Position numbers and translations under genes: made by a program. Of a DNA stretch of 39,435 nt, positions 24,280 to 31,883 are shown piece by piece (the stretch's first letter is position 1; each line of letters opens with the position of its first letter). Source of the DNA: JACQFK01 sp964619955 (lineage in GTDB: Bacteria > Planctomycetota > MHYJ01 > JACPRB01); the NCBI GenBank assembly GCA_964619955.1, contig CAZUJF010000046.1, forward strand, positions 1 through 39,435, given 5' to 3'. A model generated the notes under the pieces. The model made no database searches. It saw nothing but the letters and a program-made list of their open reading frames with translations, and had not been told where the DNA came from.

Positions 24280-24704
24280 CGAGGATCTCCTTTCTTCGGA
24301 TGCCGGGTGCACTCACAGCGCGGGGCGAAACGGCTGATCTGGGGGAAGCGGCGGGGCTGCGTCCGGGGCCCGCACTCCGTCAGGGCGGCGTCGAAGCGCG
24401 CGAGCGCGCGCGCCAGGTCATGGAGGTCGAAGCCCTCCCCGAGATCCGCGATCTCCCGGAGCGAGGTCTCGAGTTCGGCCGGAGTGGCGACGAAGTACCC
24501 CCGGCGCTCAAGGAGGGACTGGAACGAAGCCCAGAGGCGCTTCAAGGCCGCCGCTTCCGGAGGGGGCCCCTCGAGCAGCCGTTCCAGGGCCGAGGAAGCA
24601 CCGCCAGGGTCGCCCGCCTTCAGGGAGCTCAGCACCTGCGATAGCGTCGTCGGGGCAGACTGAGTCACGGAGGCCGTGAGGAGCAAGTCGCATGCCGCCG
24701 GCAA
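24276..24704 (-). CDS. Small protein of unknown function upstream of the microprotein
   Basis: About 142 residues if started at TTG 24704. No ATG is available, and internal TTG or GTG codons within the first 13 codons are alternatives, so the N-terminus is uncertain. The protein is predicted helical (LSQVLSSLKAGDPGGASSAL, LKRLWASFQSLLERRG, LHDLARALARFDAAL). It ends in a basic tail with C-x-C (RCECTRHPKK). It could be an exported helical protein if the initial CDLLLTASV acts as part of a leader. Its stop overlaps the microprotein start. No family recognised. Confidence 0.55.
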   Translation of the reverse strand: MPAACDLLLTASVTQSAPTTLSQVLSSLKAGDPGGASSALERLLEGPPPEAAALKRLWASFQSLLERRGYFVATPAELETSLREIADLGEGFDLHDLARALARFDAALTECGPRTQPRRFPQISRFAPRCECTRHPKKGDPR

Positions 24705-24726
24705 TTGCCGCGGGACGGGCCCTCCG

Positions 24727-24747
24727 GACCGGGAGTAATCCCCGGTC
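24727..24747. other. Hairpin between the cyclase and the next gene
   Basis: GACCGGG (24727-24733) and CCCGGTC (24741-24747) form a perfect 7-bp stem with a 7-base loop. It lies 16 bases after the diguanylate cyclase stop on the minus strand. No U-tract follows, so termination is only a possibility. Confidence 0.35.
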
Positions 24748-24762
24748 TGCGGGGGAAATTCC

Positions 24763-25554
24763 TTATCCGGGGGGCGTGAGACCCCGCCGGCTGGTCCCCT
24801 TGTCCGCGTAACGCTTCTTCTTCGTGGCGGCGAGCAGCGTGTCCGCGGCGGCGATCAGATCGTCGGCGGTCTGGCCGTCCTCGGGGAAGCGGGCGACGCC
24901 CGCGCTGACGCCCAGCCCCGTTCTCTTTTGCACGGCGTCCTCCGCCCGTGCGGCGAGCGCCATGGCGGAGGGCAGATCCCCGTACATCACCAGGAGGAAC
25001 TCGTCGCCGCCGTAGCGGCCGAGGACGTCGCCTTCACGGACGACGCTCTGGAGCGCGCCGGCGGCCGCGCGCAGGACGATGTCGCCGGCGTGGTGCCCCT
25101 GCGTGTCGTTGACGGCCTTGAACCCGTCCAGGTCGAAGAGCAGCAGCGCGAAGGGGTGTTCCGTGCGGCGGGAACGCTGCAGCGCCTTGTTGAGCTCCTC
25201 GGCCACGTAGCGCCGGTTGTGGAGGCCGGTGAGCGGGTCGATCGTGGCCAGGTCCGTGAGCGTCTGGATCAGCCGGCGGTTCTCCTCCTCCAGTTCGTGC
25301 CGGACGGTGCCCATGGCTCCGAAGACGAGCCCGAAGATGACCGGATGGAGGAGAAAGAAGAAGTGCACCGGATGTTCGCAGCAGGCGTCCCAGGAATTGC
25401 GGCCGGCCGTGGCGGAGAGGCTGAGGTCGAGGGCGATGGAGAAGAAGGGGATCGGCACCCCCCAGAGAAAGCCGAATCCGAGATAGACGTTGTCCCGCAC
25501 ATTGTACGTGAACGGGTGGAGGAAGGCGCGAAGGTAGGCCCGGACGATCCTCAT
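24763..25554 (-). CDS. Membrane-anchored GGDEF diguanylate cyclase
   Basis: 263 residues from the ATG at 25554; earlier starts would overlap the response regulator. Two hydrophobic segments (about 23-45 and 64-84) flank a short periplasmic loop with DACCEHPVH. A short coiled segment leads into the GGDEF domain (about 95-258). The active-site motif is intact (R180-Y-GGDEF, 182-186), and an inhibitory RxxD site (REGD, 173-176) stands exactly five residues before it. It should make cyclic di-GMP with product inhibition. It sits directly downstream of a lone receiver, which may act with it. Confidence 0.93.
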   Translation of the reverse strand: MRIVRAYLRAFLHPFTYNVRDNVYLGFGFLWGVPIPFFSIALDLSLSATAGRNSWDACCEHPVHFFFLLHPVIFGLVFGAMGTVRHELEEENRRLIQTLTDLATIDPLTGLHNRRYVAEELNKALQRSRRTEHPFALLLFDLDGFKAVNDTQGHHAGDIVLRAAAGALQSVVREGDVLGRYGGDEFLLVMYGDLPSAMALAARAEDAVQKRTGLGVSAGVARFPEDGQTADDLIAAADTLLAATKKKRYADKGTSRRGLTPPG

Positions 25555-25597
25555 CTTGAAGATACGGCGCAAACGGGATGCCAGTTGAAGAGAAGGG

Positions 25598-26011
25598 TCA
25601 CCAGAGCCGGGGTCCGCTGAGGTGGCTGGCGAGCATGTCCTTGACGGTGCCGAGTTCGAAGGGCTTTGAAAGATATCCGTCCGCACGGACCGAGAAGGCC
25701 TGGTGCGGGCCGCGATCGAGATCGAACGCCGTCATGAGGAAGAGCTTGAGCCCGGGGCGGTCCTTGCGGACCCTGCGGAGAAACTCCACGCCGTCCATGC
25801 CGGGAAGCCGGACGTCGGCGATGACCCCGTCCAGCTGTTTGAGGCGGGGGAGCAGGGCCAGGGACTTCTCGGCGTTCTCGGTGACCCAGAGCCGGTAGTC
25901 CTTGCGAAGGGCTTCCCGGAGCGACCAGCGGATGAGACGGTCGTCGTCCACGATCAGCAATCCCGGCTGCCGGCGCCGGGACGAGGGGGCGAGACGCGGG
26001 GCTCCGGCCAC
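25598..26011 (-). CDS. Single-domain response regulator (CheY-like receiver)
   Basis: 137 residues from a GTG start with GGAGG about 9 bases upstream. The receiver has the acidic pair in VDDD (21-24), phospho-acceptor Asp66 (GVIADVRLPGMDG), Thr94 (MTAF) and Lys116 (LSKPF). No output domain follows. The segment DDDRLIRWSLREAL strongly resembles DDEKLIRWSLKERL in the NtrC-type regulator at 28859-30235, suggesting a common origin or a shared kinase. It lies 43 bases before the GGDEF gene and probably signals with it. Confidence 0.92.
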   Translation of the reverse strand: MAGAPRLAPSSRRRQPGLLIVDDDRLIRWSLREALRKDYRLWVTENAEKSLALLPRLKQLDGVIADVRLPGMDGVEFLRRVRKDRPGLKLFLMTAFDLDRGPHQAFSVRADGYLSKPFELGTVKDMLASHLSGPRLW

Positions 26012-26015
26012 GGCT

Positions 26016-26219
26016 TCAGGCCTCCGGATCCACGCGAAACGTTCCCTGCGGACCGGGGGCCGGCGAGATCTTCTCGGCCGGAGGGGGGTCCGCCGGCGGC
26101 GGGGGGCTCGCCAGTTCCCGCGGCTCCCAGGCCTCCGGAAGCGACGGGCTCAGGTCCCTGCCCACCCTGTAGACCGGCCGGCGAATTCCCCGGAAACGAT
26201 GGTCTTCAACTACTGTCAT
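26016..26219 (-). CDS. Small Pro-rich protein of unknown function
   Basis: 67 residues from the ATG at 26219. An N-terminal basic part (HRFRGIRRPVYRVGRD) precedes a Pro/Glu-rich half (SPPPPADPPPAEK). It ends four bases before the GTG of the receiver, and the receiver's ribosome binding site lies within its last codons. That packing favours a real gene, but the ribosome binding site of this frame is weak and the composition is what GC-rich DNA yields by chance. Confidence 0.4.
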   Translation of the reverse strand: MTVVEDHRFRGIRRPVYRVGRDLSPSLPEAWEPRELASPPPPADPPPAEKISPAPGPQGTFRVDPEA

Positions 26220-26292
26220 GGAAGAGATCGAGCAACCCCTGTGCCAGCGGTCCCCGTTCAAATCCCGTCGGAGAACGCGGATTGTTCCGCAA

Positions 26293-27126
26293 TCACGGCG
26301 AGGGGTGTGCGGAAAGGACCATGAGGGGGAGGGGCGCCCGGTGCAGGACTTCCGAGGTGACGCTTCCCAGGATCCAGCGGGAGGGGCCCGAGCGCCCGTG
26401 CGTGGACATGGCGATCAGATCGGTGGCCCCCTCGGCAGCCTCCTTGAGGATTTCCTCCGAGGGGTTCCCCTGCCGTTCCCGGAAGGCGGTCACGAGGCAG
26501 GCTTCCCGCAGGGCTTGTTCGGCGGCCTTGACGGCGGCGGCCTCCATGGGCCAGCTTCCCTGCACGGGTCCGGGGGGGTAGACGGTCAGGAGGGTGATGC
26601 GGGCGTCCAGCGGCCGGGCGAAGTCCCTGAGACGGGGGAGAATGGCGAGGGACGCGGGGCTTCCGTCGGTGGGCATCAGGATGTTTCGGAAGGGGGTCAA
26701 CGGGGCCGCTTCCACGGGTGCGGCGGCCCGGAGGAGGAGGAGGGGGATGGGGGAGTGCTTCATCAGGTCCTCGGCCACGCTGCCGAGCACCCAGCGGGAG
26801 ACCCCGCTGCGGGCGTGGGTGGACAGGGCGATCACGCTCGCCCGTTCCGTCCGGGCGCTGTCGAGGAGGGTGCCGGCGGGGGATCCGACCCGGACTCCGC
26901 CGCGCGCCTGCAGACCTTGCCGGACCAGCTCCCGGACCAGCTTCTGCACGTACTGCTCGGCTTCTTTCGACTCCGGCAGGCCGAGATGGAAATCGGCGGG
27001 AAAGGGCTGGAGGACGCGGAGCAGGATGAACTCGGAGCGGCGGTTCAGCACCAACCTTCGGACCTGGGGCAGTATGGATTCCGCCGTCGGCGAGCCGTCC
27101 AAGGGGATTAGAATGCGTTCCAGCAT
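26293..27126 (-). CDS. Tandem-domain universal stress protein (UspA family)
   Basis: 277 residues from the ATG at 27126. Two Usp folds each start with the ILIPLDGS/ILMPTDGS strand (about residues 4-11 and 150-157). The ATP-binding motif G-x2-G-x9-G-S is present in the second domain (HGRSGPSRWILGS) and altered at its first Gly in the first domain (HARSGVSRWVLGS). Tandem Usp proteins bind nucleotide and appear in stress or anaerobic survival. No Shine-Dalgarno precedes the ATG; a -24/-12 sigma-54 element ends 14 bases before it. The gene is divergent from the sensor kinase. A paralogue lies at 36524-37399. Confidence 0.9.
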   Translation of the reverse strand: MLERILIPLDGSPTAESILPQVRRLVLNRRSEFILLRVLQPFPADFHLGLPESKEAEQYVQKLVRELVRQGLQARGGVRVGSPAGTLLDSARTERASVIALSTHARSGVSRWVLGSVAEDLMKHSPIPLLLLRAAAPVEAAPLTPFRNILMPTDGSPASLAILPRLRDFARPLDARITLLTVYPPGPVQGSWPMEAAAVKAAEQALREACLVTAFRERQGNPSEEILKEAAEGATDLIAMSTHGRSGPSRWILGSVTSEVLHRAPLPLMVLSAHPSP

Positions 27127-27140
27127 GAAAGAGGGGACGC

Positions 27141-27155
27141 GCAAAGTTCGGGCCA
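27141..27155 (-). promoter_or_regulatory. Sigma-54 (-24/-12) promoter of the first universal stress protein
   Basis: The minus strand reads TGGCCCG-AACT-TTGC (27155-27141), an exact TGGC-N7-TTGC, followed by G. Transcription would start near 27129, only about 3 bases before the ATG at 27126. This implies a leaderless transcript or a small shift in start position. Confidence 0.55.
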
Positions 27156-27248
27156 GCCGCCTCTCTTAGGATAGACTGCGTAAAAATCCGCACCCGGAGT
27201 CTGGCAGGTGGAATAATTCAGGCGAAATATGTCCGACAGGAGCGGAAA

Positions 27249-28862
27249 ATGGCTGGTATGGAGTTTGCCAAGATCAAGTTCATGGAAAGCCCGGCGGGGA
27301 TGGCCACGGCGGAGCGTTGGCTTCATTTCCTGGCGGAGATCACCACCCAGATCAACCTGGGCAATCCCCTGGACCAGGTTTTCCTGCTGATCTACGACCG
27401 CCTCCGGGAATTCGTCCCCTACGACCGCATCGCGGTGGCGCTGGCGGATGAGCGCCATGAGCGGCTGCAGATCACGGCGGCCCGCTCCGACGGGAAGATG
27501 GTCCTGGGCCGGGGCTATTCGGGCCTGATCGCGGGGTCGAGTCTGGAGTCCCTGCTCCGGGACGGCACGATCCGCGTGATCAACAACCTCCAGGAGTATC
27601 TGGCCCGGAAGCCCCTGAGCGAATCGACCCGGCTGATCGTGAAGGAAGGCATGCGGTCGAGTTTGACGCTGCCGCTGCTGGTCTCCGGCCGTCCGGTGGG
27701 CGTCATGTTCTTCTCCAGCCGTCAGGAGAACATGTACCGCCCCGAGCACGAGGAATTCCTCCGCTCGATCGTCGGGCAGATGGCCATCATCGTCGAGCGG
27801 TCCCGGCTCCAGGACGTGCTTCGCGAGCGGACCGAGTATCTCGAGAACATCCTTCAGAACACCGTGGACGCCATCATCGTGGAAGACCGCGAGGGGCGGA
27901 TCCGGACCTGGAACGAGGGGGCGCGCCGGATCTACGGCTGGTCGGCCGAGGAGGTCGTGGGGCGCCCGCTGGAGGTGATCGTTCCGCCCGAACTGCAGGC
28001 CTCCGGCGAACTCACCCGCTTCCGCGCCCGCGTGGAGAACGAGGGCTTCGTGAAGGATTACGAAACCGAGCGGGTGACGCGGGACGGCCGCCGGGTGACG
28101 ATCAACAGCACCGTGACGCTGCTCCGGAACCGGGCCGGGAAGATCGTCGGCAGCTCGATCCTCCAGCGCGACGTGACCCACATGAAGCGGCTCCAGCAGG
28201 AACTCATCCGCAGCCAGAGCCTGGCGGCGGTGGGGGAGATGGCGGCCACCGTCGCCCACGAGATCAAGAACCCGCTGGCCGGCATCAGCGGCGCCATCCA
28301 GGTGCTGGGCGACGCCATGCCCGCAGAGGACGTCCGCCGGCCCGTGGTGAAGGAGATTCTCGAGCAGATCCACCGTCTGGACCGGACGGTCCGGGACCTG
28401 CTGACCTATTCCCGTCCGGCGACGCCGGAGCGGCTGGAACTGGAGCTGGCCGAGTCGGTCGGACGCGCCTGGAGCCTGCTCGCCCCGCAGCCGGCGGCCG
28501 CCGGCATCCGCTACTCCCTGGAAGGCGGGGAGGGGGTGCGGGTGCACGCCGACCCCCAGCTCCTGCACCAGGTCTGGGTGAACCTCTTCCAGAACGCGAT
28601 CGAGGCGATGGCCGGGGGCGGGGAGCTCCGGGTCTTCATCACCGGCGCGGCGCCGGTGCTCGTCGAGATCCGCGACAGCGGCACGGGCGTGGACCAGGTC
28701 CATGCGGAACGCCTCTTCCGGCCCTTCTTCTCGACGAAGACCCGGGGCACGGGTCTGGGGCTGGCGATTTCCAAGAAGATCATCGATGCGCACCTGGGCC
28801 GGATCTGGTGCGAGGGCCGGCCGGGCAAAGGCAGTTCGTTTTTCGTGGAGATGCCGAGATGA
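27249..28862 (+). CDS. Soluble sensor histidine kinase (GAF-PAS-HisKA-HATPase)
   Basis: 537 residues with AGGAG six bases before the ATG. No membrane span is seen. A GAF domain occupies about 25-185, a PAS domain about 195-310 (NTVDAIIVEDREGRI, RIYGWSAEEVVGRPL). The HisKA helix holds phospho-acceptor His337 (VAHEIKNPLAGI). The ATPase domain has an N box (NLFQNAIEAM), G1 (DSGTGV) and G2 (GTGLGLAISKKI). This NtrB-like type senses an intracellular or membrane-diffusible signal through GAF or PAS. Its stop overlaps the start of the response regulator (ATGA), so the two are a cognate pair, and they lead the nitrate-reduction operon. Confidence 0.95.
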   Translation: MAGMEFAKIKFMESPAGMATAERWLHFLAEITTQINLGNPLDQVFLLIYDRLREFVPYDRIAVALADERHERLQITAARSDGKMVLGRGYSGLIAGSSLESLLRDGTIRVINNLQEYLARKPLSESTRLIVKEGMRSSLTLPLLVSGRPVGVMFFSSRQENMYRPEHEEFLRSIVGQMAIIVERSRLQDVLRERTEYLENILQNTVDAIIVEDREGRIRTWNEGARRIYGWSAEEVVGRPLEVIVPPELQASGELTRFRARVENEGFVKDYETERVTRDGRRVTINSTVTLLRNRAGKIVGSSILQRDVTHMKRLQQELIRSQSLAAVGEMAATVAHEIKNPLAGISGAIQVLGDAMPAEDVRRPVVKEILEQIHRLDRTVRDLLTYSRPATPERLELELAESVGRAWSLLAPQPAAAGIRYSLEGGEGVRVHADPQLLHQVWVNLFQNAIEAMAGGGELRVFITGAAPVLVEIRDSGTGVDQVHAERLFRPFFSTKTRGTGLGLAISKKIIDAHLGRIWCEGRPGKGSSFFVEMPR

Positions 28863-30235
28863 ACATACTGGTCGTGGACGACGAGAAGCTCATCCGCTGG
28901 TCCCTGAAGGAGCGCCTCACGCGCGAGGGATACGCGGTCACCGAAGCCGAGGACGGCCGCAGCACCTTCGCGGCCCTGGACCGCGAGATCCCCGACCTGG
29001 TGCTCCTGGACATGAAGCTTCCCGACACGGACGGGCTGAGCATCCTCAAGAACATCCAGGAGCGGGCTCCGCGCCTGCCGGTGATCATCATCACCGCCTA
29101 TTCGACGGTGGACACGGCGGTCGAGGCGATGAAGACGGGCGCGTACGACTACGTCTCCAAGCCCTTCAACATGGACGAGCTGGCGATCACCGTGAAGCGG
29201 GCGCTGGAGGCCTCCAGCCTGCGGAGCGAGGTGGAGACGCACACGCGGGAGCTGAAGGAGAAGTTCGGCCTGCACAACATGATCGGGCGTTCGAAGTCGA
29301 TGGTCGAAATCCACGCCCTGGTGCGGAAAATCTCACAGAGCCAGGCCACGACGGTGCTCGTCCGGGGCGAAAGCGGCAGCGGCAAGGACGTGGTGGCGCG
29401 GGCGATCCATTTCGAATCCTCGCGCGCGGACAAGCCCTTCATGAACATCACCTGCACGGCCCTGCAGGACACGCTGCTGGAGAGCGAGCTCTTCGGCCAT
29501 GAGAAGGGGGCGTTCACCGACGCGAAGGGCCAGAAGAAGGGCCTCTTCGAACTGGGCAACGCCGGGACCGTGTTCCTGGACGAGATCGGCGACATGTCCC
29601 CCACGCTCCAGGCGAAGCTGCTCCGGGTGCTGGAGGAGAAGGCCTTCCGCCGGGTGGGCGGCTCGCAGGACATCAAGGTCGACGTCCGCATCATCGCCGC
29701 GACCAACCGGCCCCTCGAGAAGCTGATCGAGGAGAAGCGCTTCCGGGAGGACCTCTACTACCGCCTGAACATCATCACGGTGGACGTGCCGTCGCTGCGG
29801 GACCGGCGGGAGGACATCCCCCTCCTGGTCGACCATTTCCTGAAGCGCTTTTCCGCCGAGTTCCGAAAGCCCGTGAACGACCTGTCGGTGGAGGCGCTCC
29901 GGAAGCTCGAATCCTACGAGTGGCCCGGGAACGTGCGCGAGCTGAAGAACGTGATCGAACGGGCCGTGCTGCTGGGCTCGGGGCCCGTCATCGGCGCGGA
30001 CGAACTGACGCTGGGCCGCAGCGCCGCCGCGCCCGTGGACAAGGACCGCAAGCTCTTCTCCATCCCCGCGCGGGGCCTGAAATTCGAGGATCTCGAGAAG
30101 GACATCGTCATGCAGGCCCTCGAGCGCACCGCCTGGAATCAGACCCGGGCCGGTGAATTGCTAGGTATGACCCGGGACCAGATTCACTACCGTATGGAGA
30201 AATTCGGGCTGCTCAAGGGAGAGGCCAAGATCTGA
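28859..30235 (+). CDS. NtrC-family sigma-54 response regulator
   Basis: 458 residues from the ATG at 28859. Receiver: DDEK near residues 7-10, phospho-acceptor Asp51, Thr79/Lys101 region (TAYSTVD, VSKPF). The AAA+ domain has Walker A GESGSGKD (170-177), Walker B FLDEIGD (239-245) and the sigma-54 contact loop GAFTDA (217-222), a variant of GAFTGA. A Fis-type helix-turn-helix closes the protein (WNQTRAGELLGMTRDQIHYRM). It should activate sigma-54 promoters on phosphorylation by the upstream kinase. Likely targets include the -24/-12 elements at 27141, 36484 and 39279. The next gene starts 23 bases on. Confidence 0.95.
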   Translation: MNILVVDDEKLIRWSLKERLTREGYAVTEAEDGRSTFAALDREIPDLVLLDMKLPDTDGLSILKNIQERAPRLPVIIITAYSTVDTAVEAMKTGAYDYVSKPFNMDELAITVKRALEASSLRSEVETHTRELKEKFGLHNMIGRSKSMVEIHALVRKISQSQATTVLVRGESGSGKDVVARAIHFESSRADKPFMNITCTALQDTLLESELFGHEKGAFTDAKGQKKGLFELGNAGTVFLDEIGDMSPTLQAKLLRVLEEKAFRRVGGSQDIKVDVRIIAATNRPLEKLIEEKRFREDLYYRLNIITVDVPSLRDRREDIPLLVDHFLKRFSAEFRKPVNDLSVEALRKLESYEWPGNVRELKNVIERAVLLGSGPVIGADELTLGRSAAAPVDKDRKLFSIPARGLKFEDLEKDIVMQALERTAWNQTRAGELLGMTRDQIHYRMEKFGLLKGEAKI

Positions 30236-30258
30236 GCGGAAAGCTCCGGGAGACTTCG

Positions 30259-30831
30259 ATGAGCGACGAGATTGAGGGCGCGTCCGGGGAGGCGCCGCCG
30301 GAGCCGCCCGAGCGGCGCAGCTTCCTGGCGGCGGCCGCGTTGACGGGCGGGCTGGTCGCCGGGTACGGGACCTTCGGGGCGATCGCCGCCCGCTACCTGT
30401 TCCCGGCGCATCCCGCGGAAACCGCCTGGCTCTTCGTCCAGGACCTCCGTTCCATGAAGCCCGGCGATTCGCTGATCTACCGGACTCCGGCCGGATCGAC
30501 GGTGGCCGTCGCCCGCACGGGGGCGACGGGGGGCGTGGAGGACTTCCTGGCCCTCTCCAGCACCTGCCCCCACCTCGGCTGCCAGGTGAACTGGGAGGCC
30601 GCGAACAGCCGCTTCTTCTGCCCCTGCCACAACGGGGTTTTCGACCCCCAGGGGCGCGCGACCTCGGGGCCTCCCGCCGACGCCAAACAGTCGCTGCTGC
30701 GCTACCCGCTGAAGGTGGAGCACGGCCTGCTCTTCATCCAGGTTCCCACGGAGCGGCTCAACCAGTCGCGGAGGGACTTCGACGCGGCCCTGGCGCAGCT
30801 TCCCCCCTGCTGCGGAGGCTGCCGCGCATGA
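30259..30831 (+). CDS. Rieske [2Fe-2S] protein of a cytochrome bc-type complex
   Basis: 190 residues. The N-terminus has ERRSFLAAAALTGG (18-31), a short Tat-like anchor and hydrophobic segment. Cluster ligands are Cys103 and His105 (CPHLGC) and Cys121 and His124 (CPCHNG), with Cys108 and Cys123 as the usual disulfide. It transfers electrons from quinol oxidation to a cytochrome c. The C-terminus ends in an unusual CCGGC motif that I cannot explain. Its stop overlaps the cytochrome b start (ATGA at 30828-30831). A ribosome binding site (GGGAG) precedes the ATG. Confidence 0.95.
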   Translation: MSDEIEGASGEAPPEPPERRSFLAAAALTGGLVAGYGTFGAIAARYLFPAHPAETAWLFVQDLRSMKPGDSLIYRTPAGSTVAVARTGATGGVEDFLALSSTCPHLGCQVNWEAANSRFFCPCHNGVFDPQGRATSGPPADAKQSLLRYPLKVEHGLLFIQVPTERLNQSRRDFDAALAQLPPCCGGCRA

Positions 30832-31874
30832 ATCCCGTCGCGTGGTTGAAGGAGCGCCTGCCCATCGACGGCGAGGCGCTCAAGGAGATGACCAACGAGC
30901 CGGTGCCGAACCACCTCAAGCTCTGGTGGTTCTGCCTGGGCGGCACCCCCGCGTACCTCTTCGTCGTCCAGATCGTCACCGGCATCCTGCTCTCCTTCTA
31001 CTACCAGGCCGCGCCGGGCACGGCGTGGGAGTCGGTGCGCTACATCACCGACGAGGCGGCCTACGGCTGGTTCATCCGCAGCGTGCACAAGTGGGGTGCG
31101 ACGCTGATGGTCGCGGCGGTCGTGCTGCATCAGATGCGCGTGTATTTCACGGGCGCGTACCGCAAGCCGCGCGAGATCAACTGGATCGTGGGCATGTTCC
31201 TGCTGCTCTGCACGGTCATCACCGGGTTCACCGGCTACAGCCTCGTGTACGAACAGCTCAGCTACTGGGGCGCGACCGTGGCCTCCAACCTCATGGACGC
31301 GGTCCCCCTCGTCGGCGGCCTGATGAAGCAGTTCCTCCTGGCGGGGGACCAGTACAACCCCCGCACGCCGCCGCGCTTCTTCATCCTGCATGCGGCGGTG
31401 CTGCCCGTGACGATGGTGATGCTCATCGTCCTGCACATCATGATCATCCGGCTGCAGGGGGTGACCGAGTTCAAGGTCCCCGGCGAGACGATGGTCCGGA
31501 AGAAGCACTTCAACTTCTTCCCGGACCACTTCCTGACGGAGCTGCTCATCGGCCTCGTGCTCATGGTCCTGCTCTGCACGCTGTCGACGATCTTCCCGGC
31601 CACCATGGGGGCGAAGGCGGATCCGCTGTCCACGCCCGAGGTCATCAAGCCGGAGTGGTATTTCTACGTGGCCTTCCGCTGGCTCAAGCTGATGCCGCTG
31701 TCGATCGCGGTTCTGAGCACCGGCTTCATCGTCTTCGTGTTCTTCGCCTGGCCGTTCGTCGACGCGTTCATCCGCCGGCGCCGGCCCGCCTCGGAGGCGA
31801 GCGTGTGGATCGGGCTGGTCGCGGTGGGCCTCATCACGGCGCTGACCGTGTGGGAAGCCCTGGTCAAACATTAG
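30828..31874 (+). CDS. Cytochrome b of b6f-like type (fused b6 and subunit IV)
   Basis: 348 residues, eight or so membrane helices. Heme ligands His87, His101, His188 and His203 have the b6 spacing (14 and 15 residues) rather than the bc1 spacing of 14 and 14. The quinol-oxidation motif PEWYF is at 275-279. The C-terminal part corresponds to subunit IV, joined in one chain as in many menaquinol-using bacteria. It should take electrons from menaquinol and pass them to the Rieske protein and, by a second path, across the membrane. The next gene, an octaheme cytochrome, starts 9 bases on with its own GAGGAG. Confidence 0.95.
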   Translation: MNPVAWLKERLPIDGEALKEMTNEPVPNHLKLWWFCLGGTPAYLFVVQIVTGILLSFYYQAAPGTAWESVRYITDEAAYGWFIRSVHKWGATLMVAAVVLHQMRVYFTGAYRKPREINWIVGMFLLLCTVITGFTGYSLVYEQLSYWGATVASNLMDAVPLVGGLMKQFLLAGDQYNPRTPPRFFILHAAVLPVTMVMLIVLHIMIIRLQGVTEFKVPGETMVRKKHFNFFPDHFLTELLIGLVLMVLLCTLSTIFPATMGAKADPLSTPEVIKPEWYFYVAFRWLKLMPLSIAVLSTGFIVFVFFAWPFVDAFIRRRRPASEASVWIGLVAVGLITALTVWEALVKH

Positions 31875-31883
31875 AGGAGCCTT

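Noticed and set aside
26277..26290. Hairpin GCGGA-TTGT-TCCGC after the first universal stress protein as a terminator
   Set aside because: The stem is only 5 bp and no U-tract follows.
27215..27232. Sigma-54 promoter for the sensor kinase (TGGCAGGTGGAATAATTC)
   Set aside because: The -24 half fits but no TTGC stands at the -12 position. The embedded GAATAATTC is a short palindrome only.
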